Shown here piece by piece: positions 16,091 to 24,448 of a stretch of DNA of 64,000 nt (positions are counted from its first letter, which is position 1; each line of letters opens with the position of its first letter). The stretch comes from JBDTSW01 sp963799815 (GTDB lineage: Bacteria > Actinomycetota > Thermoleophilia > Solirubrobacterales > 70-9): positions 434,001 to 498,000 of the forward strand of contig CAWCYG010000006.1 of NCBI GenBank assembly GCA_963799815.1, in the 5' to 3' direction. Position numbers and translations under genes: made by a program. The notes below the pieces were generated by a model that had not been told where the DNA came from, ran no database searches, and saw only the letters and a list, made by a program, of their open reading frames with translations.

Positions 16091-17254
16091 ATGTCCCTCC
16101 CCACCCAGGACCAGGTCAACGACGCTCTGCGCGCGGTCATCGATCCCGAGCTGCGCCGCTCGATCGTCGACCTCGGCATGGTGCGATCGATCGACATCGC
16201 CGAGGACGGCCGAGTCGACGTCGTCGTCTCGCTGACCACGCCGGGCTGCCCGATCCGCTCGCATTTCGAGCAGGCGGTGGTCAAGAACGTGACGGCGCTC
16301 GATGGCGTCTCCGGCGTCGGAGTGGGCTTCGACGTCCTCTCCAACGATGAGAAGGGACGACTTCAGCAGGCGCTCGGCCGAGGGAAGCTTCCCGAGGGAG
16401 CCCTCGCCGCTGTCAAGAACGTGATCTGCGTGGCCTCCGGTAAGGGGGGCGTGGGCAAGTCGACCCTGACCGCCAACCTCACGGCCGCGCTCCAAGCCGA
16501 GGGTCATTCCGCCGGGGCGCTCGACGCCGATGTCTATGGCTACTCGATCCCGCGCATGCTGGGGGTGAACCGCAAGCCCGACGTCAACGCCCAGCGGAAG
16601 ATCCTTCCGCTTGAGGGAGCGGGCGGAGTCAAGGTCATGTCGATCGGCTTCTTCGTCGAGGAGAACGCGGCGGTCGTCTGGCGCGGGCCGATGCTCCACA
16701 AGGCGATCCAGCAGTTCCTCGAGGACGTCGACTGGGGCGAACTCGACTACCTCCTTCTCGACCTGCCGCCAGGCACGGGCGACGTCTCCATGACCCTCGC
16801 CCAGCTCCTGCCTCAGGCCCGCATCTTGCTGGTGACGACCCCGCAGCCAGCCGCCCAGTCGGTGGCCCGGCGGGCCGCGGAGATGGCGGCGAAGGTCGAC
16901 CTCGAACTGCTTGGCGCCGTCGAGAACATGTCGGGGTTCACGACGCCCGACGGCCAACGCTTCACCATCTTCGGCGAGGGCGGCGGCCAGCTCCTGGCCG
17001 ACGAGCTCGACGTGCCCCTGCTCGGCAAGGTGCCGCTCTCCGAGGAGTTGCGTTCACACGCCGACTCGGGGAGCCCTCTGGTCCTGTCCGATCCCGACGC
17101 TCCCGCCTCACAGGCCATCCGCGCCACGGCACGGGGGATCGTCGCGGCCACGCCCCAGGAGCTGGCGGTTCTGCAGTCCGAGCCACCGGCGATGGCAGGC
17201 GCCCCCGCGGTGGGCGGCACCGAGCTGCCCGTCGTGCAGGCGGGCGCTTCGTAG
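16091..17254 (+). CDS. mrp: Mrp/NBP35-family iron-sulfur cluster carrier ATPase
   Basis: A 387-residue P-loop protein (ApbC/Mrp) that carries and transfers Fe-S clusters. Residues 1-85 form the MIP18/DUF59 domain (VIDPELRRSIVDLGMV; TPGCPIRSHFE), followed by the deviant Walker A SGKGGVGKS at 116-124, YLLLDLPPGTGD and the TPQPAAQ region. The usual CxxC after VENMSGF is absent (FTTPDGQRF), as in other actinobacterial Mrp proteins. ATG 16091 gives the normal N-terminus; an upstream extension would run through the terminator hairpin. It stands alone between that hairpin and a convergent patatin gene. Confidence 0.93.
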   Translation: MSLPTQDQVNDALRAVIDPELRRSIVDLGMVRSIDIAEDGRVDVVVSLTTPGCPIRSHFEQAVVKNVTALDGVSGVGVGFDVLSNDEKGRLQQALGRGKLPEGALAAVKNVICVASGKGGVGKSTLTANLTAALQAEGHSAGALDADVYGYSIPRMLGVNRKPDVNAQRKILPLEGAGGVKVMSIGFFVEENAAVVWRGPMLHKAIQQFLEDVDWGELDYLLLDLPPGTGDVSMTLAQLLPQARILLVTTPQPAAQSVARRAAEMAAKVDLELLGAVENMSGFTTPDGQRFTIFGEGGGQLLADELDVPLLGKVPLSEELRSHADSGSPLVLSDPDAPASQAIRATARGIVAATPQELAVLQSEPPAMAGAPAVGGTELPVVQAGAS

Positions 17255-17452
17255 CGGCGTCCGGGCAGCCGAACACCAACCGGCATTGAAGGCGGCATGA
17301 GCGGGCGGGCCCGCGTGGCGCACGGGTCCCGCCATGCGGGACTGGTGCGCCAACCTGCCGGATGCGCTGCGGACCGCCTGGCCCGCCCTCCCCTCAATGC
17401 CGTCCGCTTACGCGAGCGCGACACCCGCGGGTCGAGCGGAACGCGCCAGCGC

Positions 17453-19027
17453 TCAGTCTCGCCGCAGGAAACGGCCCACCGAATCAGGGATGCGCGAGCG
17501 CCAGTCGATCACGCTTGAGCCCAGGACCCGAGCGGAATGCGCGCCCAGGCGCACGAGCTGGAAGCGATCGCGGAGCGAGAGGTCGCCGACCTCGGCCTCG
17601 CCGTAGTCCCCGGCTGATTCGTCTGGCTTGCGCTCGGAGACTGCGGCGATCGCGTCGTCCACGGCCCCATCGTCGAGATCGCACTCGCGCAGGCCCTCGT
17701 CGAGCCAGGCGACCGCGCTTCGGTAGCCGACGGCGAAGTCGTGCGCGCGCAACTCGCGTGAGAGAAAGCCGCCGAAGTCGCCCATGAACTCGCCGGCGAG
17801 GATGCTCTCCGGGGTGTCGCTCTCGTCCTCGGCCAGGATCAGTGGCGAGATCACGTCGAGCGCCAGGCGTTGTTTGCCCTCGAGCCCGGCCGTCTCGCGG
17901 ACGGCGAGGCCGAGCAGCTCTGCGGCGTCGAGCTCGTCAAGATCGGATTCCGAGCCTCGGTCGGGCTCGTCGGCGCGCATCTTCGAGCGGTCGTCGCGAA
18001 TCCGCTCGATGAACTTGCGAAGCGCCGGCGCTGCACCCTTCTTCAGCTGCGGCCCGAGGGCCTCGACGAGGTCGCGAGCCCAGTCGAGACGTGAGTTGTC
18101 CTTCTCGATCTTGCGGAGATCCTCGAACAGGTCCTGCTGAGAGAGGATCGCCAGGGACCGGGCGGTCCCCGCCTGCCAGCTCAAGTCCTCGTCGGTGTCG
18201 CTCCACGGCTCGTCACCCGTTGAGACCTCGGAGCGCGGGTCGATCAGCAGGTTCAGGTGATGGGCGCCGCGCTCGTCGCCGTGCATCGCGCGGCCGGCCG
18301 CAAAGGTGCGCCCGATCGGTTGCGAGGCGACCAGCCCCCCGTCCGTGTACCAGAGCTTCCCTCCTTCGGGAAAGTCCTCGATCCCGCGCGAGGAGTAGCC
18401 CTCGGCGTCGTCGCTTCGGTCGAGCAGACGCGGCGCGAACCCGCCCGGACTGGCAGCGGAGGCTAGAGCGAAGTCGAGCGGCGAGGAGCCCTCCGGCTTC
18501 AACATCTGTTCAGCACCACCGCCGGGCTGGAGCTCGAAGCGCCCCCAGTCGGCATAGGTCACGCCACGAATCGGATCGTCCGCGCGGTGCCCCTGGATCG
18601 GATAGGCGAGCCCGCGCAAGCCGGTGAGGCAGACCTGAAGGGCGACGCCGCGCTCCTGGCGCGCGTGGGGGTCGCCCGGCTCCTCCAGGAGCTCGGGCAG
18701 CTTCTCGCGCAGCTCGTCGAAGGAGAGCGGAGCGTCAGGGCTCGTACTGCGGAGGAGCTTCAGCGAGACGCGCTCGACCCAGGCCTCCTGCAGTAGCTCA
18801 ACTGGGTCGCAACCCTCACAGAGGGCGTGGGCCACGAACAGGCTGACCAGCGACCCCGCGGACGCGCCGCCGACGGCATCAATCGAGGCATCGATGCCGT
18901 CGGCCTCGTCGAGTTGGCGCCACGCGACCACGAGGCCGGCGGCGGCGCCGGCCTCATAGGCACCGAGCGAAGCGCCGCCCGAGAGCGTCAGCGTGAGCCG
19001 AAGGGGAGCGGTCTTGGCGCTACCCAT
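17453..19027 (-). CDS. Patatin-like phospholipase (DUF3376-type)
   Basis: A 524-residue patatin-fold serine hydrolase. The oxyanion segment SGGASLGAYEAG is at residues 16-27, the nucleophile elbow GASAG at 54-58 (Ser56), and the dyad aspartate in YTDGGLVASQP. The long C-terminal part (about 300-524) is acidic and helical, as in the actinobacterial patatin subgroup with an extra C-terminal domain. It probably cleaves acyl esters at a membrane or storage lipid; no signal peptide or membrane span is seen, so it acts from the cytoplasm. The 198 bp after the mrp gene contain no further gene. Confidence 0.87.
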   Translation of the reverse strand: MGSAKTAPLRLTLTLSGGASLGAYEAGAAAGLVVAWRQLDEADGIDASIDAVGGASAGSLVSLFVAHALCEGCDPVELLQEAWVERVSLKLLRSTSPDAPLSFDELREKLPELLEEPGDPHARQERGVALQVCLTGLRGLAYPIQGHRADDPIRGVTYADWGRFELQPGGGAEQMLKPEGSSPLDFALASAASPGGFAPRLLDRSDDAEGYSSRGIEDFPEGGKLWYTDGGLVASQPIGRTFAAGRAMHGDERGAHHLNLLIDPRSEVSTGDEPWSDTDEDLSWQAGTARSLAILSQQDLFEDLRKIEKDNSRLDWARDLVEALGPQLKKGAAPALRKFIERIRDDRSKMRADEPDRGSESDLDELDAAELLGLAVRETAGLEGKQRLALDVISPLILAEDESDTPESILAGEFMGDFGGFLSRELRAHDFAVGYRSAVAWLDEGLRECDLDDGAVDDAIAAVSERKPDESAGDYGEAEVGDLSLRDRFQLVRLGAHSARVLGSSVIDWRSRIPDSVGRFLRRD

Positions 19028-19039
19028 AAAGAGGGGAGC

Positions 19040-19300
19040 TCAGGAGGAGTAGTACTCGGCGTTGATCGCCGTGTACTTCGTCCATTCCTCGGGCAGCTGG
19101 TCCTCCGCGAAGCACGCGTCGACTGGACACGCTTCGACGCAGGCGTCGCAATCGATGCACTCGTCGGGATCGATGTAGAGCTGCTCGACGGCCTCGTAGT
19201 CGGGCTCGTCGGGAGTGGGGTGAATGCAGTCCACCGGGCACACCTCGACGCACGAGTTGTCCTTCTGCCCGATACAAGGCTCGGCGATGACGTAGGCCAA
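19040..19300 (-). CDS. fdxA: Seven-iron ferredoxin
   Basis: An 86-residue electron carrier. CIGQKDNSCVEVCPVDCI (from residue 9) is the spacing of the [3Fe-4S]/[4Fe-4S] ferredoxins of actinobacteria. CIDCDACVEACPVDACF (from residue 48) is the second cluster site. The C-terminus ends in aromatic and Ser residues (AEYYSS). The start is a TTG at 19300 preceded by GGAG at 8 bases; no ATG or GTG fits. It lies 12 bp upstream of the patatin gene on the same strand and divergent from the epimerase-like gene. Confidence 0.93.
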   Translation of the reverse strand: MAYVIAEPCIGQKDNSCVEVCPVDCIHPTPDEPDYEAVEQLYIDPDECIDCDACVEACPVDACFAEDQLPEEWTKYTAINAEYYSS

Positions 19301-19430
19301 GGGTCAGTCTCCGTTTCTAACGTTGCTGTGCCTTCTGCGTGCAACTCGCCACCGGCCCTTCGGCAGGCGAACGCACATTCTACGGACGAGGCGGCGGTGG
19401 GGTCGATCAGGCCGGGTTAGAGTTTCGCCG

Positions 19431-20321
19431 GTGATCCTGCTCACAGGCGCCACGGGGACGGTTGGCAAGGCCCTCCTCCCCCTTCTGCTCGAGCGGGGCG
19501 ATGACCTGCGCGTGCTGGTCCGCGACCCGCGCGGGCTGGGCCGGGCCCGGGTCGACGTCCAGCTCGCCCTCGGGGACCTCGAGTCACTTGCCGACCCGCA
19601 CCTCCAGCGCCAGGCGCTGAGGGGGGTCGACACGGTGATCCACCTCGCGGCCACAATTCGCGACCAGCCCGGCGCTCGCGTGGAGGAGCTGAACGGGCTC
19701 GCAACCGCAAGGCTCCTGCGGGCGGCCGAGCGGCTGGGCACCGAGCGCTTCCTCTTCTTCTCGGCCATGGGCGCAAGCGAGATCAAGCGCACGCGGTTCT
19801 TCCGTGCCAAGGCCCTGGCCGAGGAGGCGGTGGCGGCCTCGGAGCTCGACACGACCGTGTTCGCACCGTCGATCGTCTATGACCGCGGCGACCCTTGGGT
19901 CACTCTCATGCGGCGCTTCTCCTGGCTGCCGGTCCTACCAATCGCCGGCTCCGGCATGGCCGAGTTTCAACCGATTTGGGCGGCCGATGCTGCCCGCTGT
20001 GTCGTCACCGTGCTCGAGGGCCCCGGTGCCGAGCGACTAGAGCTCGCTGGACCGCAAACGCTCACCTACAACGAGATGGCCCGGACCATCGCGCGCGCGT
20101 TCGGTCGCGATCGCCCGCTCGTCCACGTCCCGCTCGGGATCGTGCGGTCGTCGCTCGTGTGGCTCCGACGGCTGGTCGGCGACGCCGTTTTCGCCACCTG
20201 GGAGGAGGCGGAGCTGATGGAGGTTGCGATGACCACCCCGCGCGGCGACGCCGACGTACGCGCACTGGGCGTGGAGCCGCGAAGAATGGGCGATGTACTG
20301 CGCCCCGCGGGGGGCGCCTAG
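19431..20321 (+). CDS. NAD(P)-binding protein, NDUFA9/complex I 39-kDa-like SDR
   Basis: A 296-residue atypical short-chain dehydrogenase. The Rossmann glycine motif LTGATGTVGKAL opens the protein. LVRDPRG, VIHLAATIRD and FLFFSAMGASEIKRT follow, the last replacing the classical YxxxK site with a later FFRAKALAEEAV. The order and spacing match the NDUFA9-like family that binds NADPH without clear catalysis. GTG at 19431 is the only plausible start. The gene ends 4 bp inside the convergent diguanylate-cyclase gene. Partners in quinone or respiratory metabolism are not visible here. Confidence 0.8.
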   Translation: MILLTGATGTVGKALLPLLLERGDDLRVLVRDPRGLGRARVDVQLALGDLESLADPHLQRQALRGVDTVIHLAATIRDQPGARVEELNGLATARLLRAAERLGTERFLFFSAMGASEIKRTRFFRAKALAEEAVAASELDTTVFAPSIVYDRGDPWVTLMRRFSWLPVLPIAGSGMAEFQPIWAADAARCVVTVLEGPGAERLELAGPQTLTYNEMARTIARAFGRDRPLVHVPLGIVRSSLVWLRRLVGDAVFATWEEAELMEVAMTTPRGDADVRALGVEPRRMGDVLRPAGGA

Positions 20322-21223
20322 AAGAACTGGATCGAGTTGCCGCCCGCCGTCTTCGCCTCATACAGGGCACGGTCGGCGCGACGGTAGAGCTCCGCGGCGT
20401 CGATGGACCCGTCGGTGACGCAGAGTCCTGCCGAAAGCGTGAGCCTCCCCATCGTGCGGAACTCCTCGCCCTCGATCGCCCGGCGCGCACGGTTCACGGC
20501 CGAGCTCGCCCCCTCGGCATCCGCGTCGGGCAGGATCCAGCCAAACTCGTCGCCGCCGACGCGAGCCATGTGCTCACCCGTTCGCACCAGGGCGCCAAGC
20601 CGCCCCGCCGCCTCGGCGAGGACACGATCGCCCGCCATGTGACCACCGCGATCGTTGACCTGCTTGAAGCCGTCGAGGTCGAGGATGGCGAGCGCGAGCG
20701 GCCGCTCGTGCCGACGAGCACGGGCCACCTCGCCGGCGAGGTTGACGAGGAAGCTGCGCTTGTTGAGAAGCCCCGTGAGCTCGTCCTTGGCCGCGAGCTC
20801 GGCGAGCCTGTCCTCGCGCTGCCGGCGCTCCGAGATGTCGCGAACGGTGACCACGCGCCCGACCTGCTCGCCGTCAAGCCGCGCGATGCCGGCGGAGACG
20901 AGCGCTGAGAACCGGCTGCCGTCCTTGCGCATGAGGACCAGCTCGTACTCCAGGCGCTCTGTGGAGCGCATCTCCCGCAGCAGGGAGTACGTGCGCTCGA
21001 GCTCCTCCGGAGGGAAGAACGGGAACGGAAGCGTGGTGCCGATCAGCTCTCCCGCCTCGAACCCGGTCATCTCGCACATCGCCCTGTTGACCTCGATGAT
21101 GCGCTTGTCCTGAGTCACGACCATGCCCTCCTGGATGGCATCGACGACGGCCTCGAGGAAGGCTGCGCGATCCTCTGGTCGAGTCGAGTCTTCGGGGATG
21201 GGCTTTTGTTCGGTCGTGCTCAC
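20318..21223 (-). CDS. PAS-GGDEF diguanylate cyclase
   Basis: A 301-residue signalling enzyme that makes cyclic di-GMP. A PAS domain spans roughly residues 20-135 (VVDAIQEGMVVTQDKRIIEVN ending VVTVRDISERR), followed by a GGDEF domain with LAILDLDGFKQVND and intact GGDEF at 223-227. The inhibitory I-site position reads RTGE (214-217) instead of RxxD, so product feedback may be weak. No membrane segment is present, so the PAS domain senses a cytoplasmic cue. The start is GTG at 21223, with a 213-bp upstream region shared back to back with the groEL terminator. Confidence 0.92.
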   Translation of the reverse strand: MSTTEQKPIPEDSTRPEDRAAFLEAVVDAIQEGMVVTQDKRIIEVNRAMCEMTGFEAGELIGTTLPFPFFPPEELERTYSLLREMRSTERLEYELVLMRKDGSRFSALVSAGIARLDGEQVGRVVTVRDISERRQREDRLAELAAKDELTGLLNKRSFLVNLAGEVARARRHERPLALAILDLDGFKQVNDRGGHMAGDRVLAEAAGRLGALVRTGEHMARVGGDEFGWILPDADAEGASSAVNRARRAIEGEEFRTMGRLTLSAGLCVTDGSIDAAELYRRADRALYEAKTAGGNSIQFF

Positions 21224-21363
21224 TTGTCAAAGCCCCCATGCGGCTCGGGCCTTCGCTCGTCCCTTGGCGGGCCCGCTGGAGTCAGTCTAAGGCTTCGAGC
21301 TAAAGCTTTTTCAGCATTTCACCCACGGAAAATCTCGGTTGGGAGCACTGGAGACGCCGGAAC

Positions 21364-21397
21364 GAGAAAGGGCCCGGCGTCTGCCGGGCCCTTCTCA
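21364..21397 (-). terminator. groESL intrinsic terminator
   Basis: AAGGGCCCGGC (21368-21378) and GCCGGGCCCTT (21383-21393) form a perfect 11-bp stem with a 4-base loop. Read on the minus strand it is followed by TTTCTCG, a short U-rich tail, about 40 bases after the groEL stop. Confidence 0.75.
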
Positions 21398-21436
21398 AAC
21401 TCGCCTCCTCTCGGAGGCACTCGCCTGTTGGGCGAA

Positions 21437-23065
21437 CTACATCATGCCGCCCATATCGGGCATGCCGGCGGGCATTCCGCCGCTCTCCTTCTCGGGCGGT
21501 TCCGCGACGATTGCCTCGGTCGTGAGGATGTTCTTCGCGATCGACGCGGCATTCTGCAGCGCCGAGCGCGTGACCATCGTGGGATCGATCACGCCGTCCT
21601 TGACGAGGTCGCCGTAGTCGCCGGTCTCGGCGTTCAGGCCCTCGCCGGGCTTGAGCCCGCGGATCCTCTCCACGACGACGGAGCCCTCCATGCCGGAGTT
21701 CTCCGCGATCTGGCGGATCGGCTCCTCGAGCGAGCGGCGGATGATCTCCGCGCCCGTAGCCTCATCGGCATCGAGCTTGGAGGAGTCGATCGCATCCTGC
21801 GCGTTCAGCAGCGCGACACCGCCGCCCGGCACGATGCCCTCCTCGAGGGCGGCGCGGGTGGCCTGCAGCGCGTCCTCGACGCGATGCTTCCTCTCCTTCA
21901 TCTCGGTCTCGGTGGCGGCGCCGACCTTGACCACGGCAACTCCGCCAGCGAGCTTCGCCAGGCGCTCCTGGAGCTTCTCGCGGTCGAAGTCGGAGTCGGT
22001 GTTCTCGATCTCCTGCCGGATCTGGTTGATCCGGCCCTCGATGTCGGACTTCTCGCCGGCGCCGTCGATGATCGTGGTCGTGTCCTTCGAGACCACAACG
22101 CGACGCGCGTGCCCGAGCTGCGAGACCTGCGTGTTCTCGAGCTTCAGGCCCATCTCCTCGGTGATCACCTCGCCACCGGTGAGAATCGCGATGTCCTCCA
22201 GCATCCGCTTGCGGCGATCGCCGAAGCCGGGTGCCTTGACCGCGACGCCGGTGAAGGTGCCGCGGAGCTTGTTGACCACGAGGGTTGCGAGGGACTCACC
22301 CTCGACATCCTCGGCAACGAGGACGAGCGGCTTGCCGCTCTGCATCACCGACTCGAGCACCGGCAGGATGTCCCGCACGGAGCCGATCTTCTGGTTCGCG
22401 ATCAGGATGTAGGGCTCGTCGAGCGAGGCCTCCATCCGCTCCTGGTCGTTGACCATGTACGGCGAGATGTAGCCCTTGTCGAACTGCATCCCCTCCGTGA
22501 ACTCGAGCTCCATCCCGAAGGTCTGGCCCTCCTCGACGTTCACGACGCCGTCCTTGCCGACCTTCTCGATCGCGTCGGCGATCGTGTCGCCGATCTCCTC
22601 GTCGGCCGCCGAGATGGCAGCCACGCGAGCGATCTGGTCCTTGCCCTCGATCTCCTTCGACTGGGTCGAGCGCAGGTGCTCCACGACCTGGTCCACCGCG
22701 GACTCGATGCCGCGCCGGAGTGCGAGAGGGTTGGCGCCCGCGGCCACGTTCTTGAGGCCGTGGCGAACGATGGTCTGCGCCAGGAGCGTGGCGGTCGTGG
22801 TGCCGTCGCCGGCGACGTCGTTCGTCGCGGTGGCGACCTCACGCACGAGCTGCGCGCCCTGATTCTCGAACACGTCCTCCAGCTCGATCTCGCGAGCGAT
22901 GGTGACGCCGTCGTTGGTGATGGTCGGCGCGCCGAACTTCTTGTCGAGCACGACGTACCGGCCCTTGGGGCCAAGGGTGACCTTGACCGCGTTGGCGACG
23001 CCGTCGACGCCGGCCTGCAGCGAGGCCCGCGCCTCCGCGTCGTATTTCAGTTCCTTATGAGCCAT
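21437..23065 (-). CDS. groL: Chaperonin GroEL (Hsp60)
   Basis: A 542-residue chaperonin that folds proteins inside a double-ring complex with GroES. It shows the conserved KVTLGPKGRYVVLDKKFG near the start, the ATPase segment VAGDGTTTATLLAQ, and GIVPGGGVALL. The C-terminus is Gly/Met-rich (GGMPAGMPDMGGMM), the flexible tail of a canonical folding chaperonin. This differs from the His-rich tail of actinobacterial GroEL1 paralogues. The gene follows groES by 31 bp and is covered by the same CIRCE-controlled promoter. Confidence 0.97.
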   Translation of the reverse strand: MAHKELKYDAEARASLQAGVDGVANAVKVTLGPKGRYVVLDKKFGAPTITNDGVTIAREIELEDVFENQGAQLVREVATATNDVAGDGTTTATLLAQTIVRHGLKNVAAGANPLALRRGIESAVDQVVEHLRSTQSKEIEGKDQIARVAAISAADEEIGDTIADAIEKVGKDGVVNVEEGQTFGMELEFTEGMQFDKGYISPYMVNDQERMEASLDEPYILIANQKIGSVRDILPVLESVMQSGKPLVLVAEDVEGESLATLVVNKLRGTFTGVAVKAPGFGDRRKRMLEDIAILTGGEVITEEMGLKLENTQVSQLGHARRVVVSKDTTTIIDGAGEKSDIEGRINQIRQEIENTDSDFDREKLQERLAKLAGGVAVVKVGAATETEMKERKHRVEDALQATRAALEEGIVPGGGVALLNAQDAIDSSKLDADEATGAEIIRRSLEEPIRQIAENSGMEGSVVVERIRGLKPGEGLNAETGDYGDLVKDGVIDPTMVTRSALQNAASIAKNILTTEAIVAEPPEKESGGMPAGMPDMGGMM

Positions 23066-23096
23066 TTCTCAGTTTCCTCCTTCGTGGTGCGGGTCG

Positions 23097-23387
23097 CTAA
23101 ACGACCTTCGCCAGGACGTCGGACTCGCGGAGCACGAGGAGATCGTCTCCGTCGACCTTCACCTCGGTGCCGCCGTACTTCGAGTACAGGACCTCGTCGC
23201 CCTCGGCGACGTCGAGGGGAATGCGCTTGTCGCCATCCTCGTCCCAGGTGCCGTCGCCGACCGCGACGACCTTGCCTTTCTGCGGCTTCTCCTTGGCGGT
23301 ATCGGGCAGGACGATGCCGCTAGCGGTCGTCTCCTCCTCCTCGATCGCCTGGACGATCAGCCTGTCGCCTAGTGGCTTCAGGTTCAT
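23097..23387 (-). CDS. groS: Co-chaperonin GroES (Hsp10)
   Basis: A 96-residue lid protein of the GroEL folding chamber. It begins MNLKPLGDRLIVQ. The mobile loop EEEETTASGIVLPDTAKEKP contacts GroEL, and the sheet segments GDEVLYSKYGGTEVKVDG and LLVLRESDVLAKV complete the fold. The ATG is preceded by GGAGG. It is the first gene of groES-groL, with a sigma-A type promoter and a CIRCE element upstream. Confidence 0.97.
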   Translation of the reverse strand: MNLKPLGDRLIVQAIEEEETTASGIVLPDTAKEKPQKGKVVAVGDGTWDEDGDKRIPLDVAEGDEVLYSKYGGTEVKVDGDDLLVLRESDVLAKVV

Positions 23388-23426
23388 GTCTATTTACCTC
23401 CGGTGGTGGTGTGAACGAAGCTTTGC

Positions 23427-23453
23427 TTGGCACTCTACATAGGAGAGTGCCAG
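23427..23453 (-). promoter_or_regulatory. CIRCE element (HrcA operator)
   Basis: TTGGCACTC, a 9-base spacer and GAGTGCCAG make the CIRCE inverted repeat (consensus TTAGCACTC-N9-GAGTGCTAA) with a compensating change in both arms. It lies just after the predicted transcription start of groES, where HrcA binding blocks transcription until heat shock. hrcA itself is not in the window. Confidence 0.93.
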
Positions 23454-23463
23454 TGCGCGACAG

Positions 23464-23491
23464 AGTGTAGCGATCAGGCGCGAGAAGTCAA
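23464..23491 (-). promoter_or_regulatory. groESL promoter
   Basis: On the minus strand TTGACT (23491-23486) and TACACT (23469-23464) are 16 bases apart, a good housekeeping promoter. Transcription would start near 23457, immediately before the CIRCE element. Confidence 0.75.
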
Positions 23492-23532
23492 GGATCTAAG
23501 TCGGGATCGCTGAGATCCCGACTCTGGCGCGG

Positions 23533-24027
23533 CTAGTTCGCCGCGATCAGCTCGCAGTCCAGCATGGCCGCAATCCCGGTCGCCCCGTGGCCCATGACCC
23601 AGTCGTGGTTCCACTCGAAGGCGGGGCGGGCGATGGGGGCGAGGAGCTTCATCCAGCGCTTCGTCGTGCCCACCTTCCACTCGTAGGTGACCGTCGTCAG
23701 CCCATCCTCCTCCCAAAGGCGCCAGCGGCCCAGACCGCTCAGCTCGCCCGACGCCTCGCCCTCGAGCAGATGCGGGCGCTCAACCCGCGTCGTGCGCGTG
23801 TCGAAGGTGAGGTCGTAGGGAAGCTTGGAGCGCCACGTGTAGCGGCCGACTCGACCTAGTCCGCTTGGCTCACCCGGCGCGATCTCGACGACTCGCTCGA
23901 CGCCGCGCCACCACCGCGGCCAGGCCTCCGAGTCGTAGATGGCGTCCCAGACGCGTTCGCGCTCGCAGGCGAGGATCCAGGTGGTGAGGAATGAGTACTC
24001 GCGGCTAATTTCTGCTCGGGGTCTCAC
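23533..24027 (-). CDS. SRPBCC/polyketide-cyclase-like protein
   Basis: A 164-residue helix-grip (START/SRPBCC) protein that probably binds a hydrophobic ligand. The opening REYSFLTTWILACERERVWD, followed by YDSEAWPRWWRGVERV, is the family signature (a W-x-x-W-W region near the first helix). Later strands include GRVGRYTWRSKLPY and TTVTYEWKVG, and the long C-terminal helix contains FEWNHDWVMGHG. GTG at 24027 is used as start; it overlaps the ASCH gene stop by 23 bp. A TTG further upstream is possible but would deepen the overlap. The ligand is unknown. Confidence 0.75.
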   Translation of the reverse strand: MRPRAEISREYSFLTTWILACERERVWDAIYDSEAWPRWWRGVERVVEIAPGEPSGLGRVGRYTWRSKLPYDLTFDTRTTRVERPHLLEGEASGELSGLGRWRLWEEDGLTTVTYEWKVGTTKRWMKLLAPIARPAFEWNHDWVMGHGATGIAAMLDCELIAAN

Positions 24028-24409
24028 CGTTGCCGAAGCGGGGTCCTGCCGGCTCCACGATCTGGGAGAAGCGAACAACCGTGACGGTGTCCTCCAGCGT
24101 CACGGGCCGGGCGTAGATCTGCTCGAGGAAGCTGATCATCTCCTCGACGCGACGGAACTCGGGGTTGTCGTGCTCGATGTCGCGCGGCGAGAGCTCCTTC
24201 ACCCGTTTTACCTCGACGTCGTCGATCACCGCCGCGAAGATCTTCTCGCGCGGCGCGTGCTGCTGGCCGACGGTGATCCAGACCACGTGCCCCCGCTGGT
24301 ACTTGCGCGACTTGTCGCCAAGGCGGATCGTGGCGGTCTTGCGACCACGGCGAAGCTGGTCGACGAATGCAGGCGAGAAGAAGTTGAGGGCGTAGAGACC
24401 GGAGGTCAT
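24005..24409 (-). CDS. ASCH-domain protein
   Basis: A 134-residue protein with the PUA-like ASCH fold, a predicted RNA-binding beta barrel; some members cleave modified nucleosides or RNA. Family features are LNFFSPAFVDQLRRGRKTAT near the N-terminus, the GHVVWITVG strand and IDDVEVKRVKELSPRDIEHDNPEF-type motif (ELSPRDIEHDNPEFR). The ATG at 24409 is clear. Its end overlaps the SRPBCC gene, so the two may be coupled. I cannot assign a substrate. Confidence 0.8.
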   Translation of the reverse strand: MTSGLYALNFFSPAFVDQLRRGRKTATIRLGDKSRKYQRGHVVWITVGQQHAPREKIFAAVIDDVEVKRVKELSPRDIEHDNPEFRRVEEMISFLEQIYARPVTLEDTVTVVRFSQIVEPAGPRFGNGETPSRN

Positions 24410-24448
24410 GGGCGAGCGCGAGGAGCCTACGCGAAACCAGCCGAGGGG

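Noticed and set aside
16921..16980. Missing CxxC cluster ligand in Mrp as a defect
   Set aside because: Actinobacterial Mrp proteins commonly lack this pair, so it is not specific to this genome.
17255..17452. 198-bp gap between mrp and the patatin gene checked for tRNA or small ORF
   Set aside because: GC-rich with short inverted repeats but no cloverleaf, no ribosome site and no conserved-looking frame; probably a terminator region for converging genes.
21224..21436. Upstream region of the diguanylate cyclase as a possible c-di-GMP riboswitch
   Set aside because: No conserved riboswitch core sequences or convincing paired elements could be recognised by eye; only the groEL terminator hairpin is supported.
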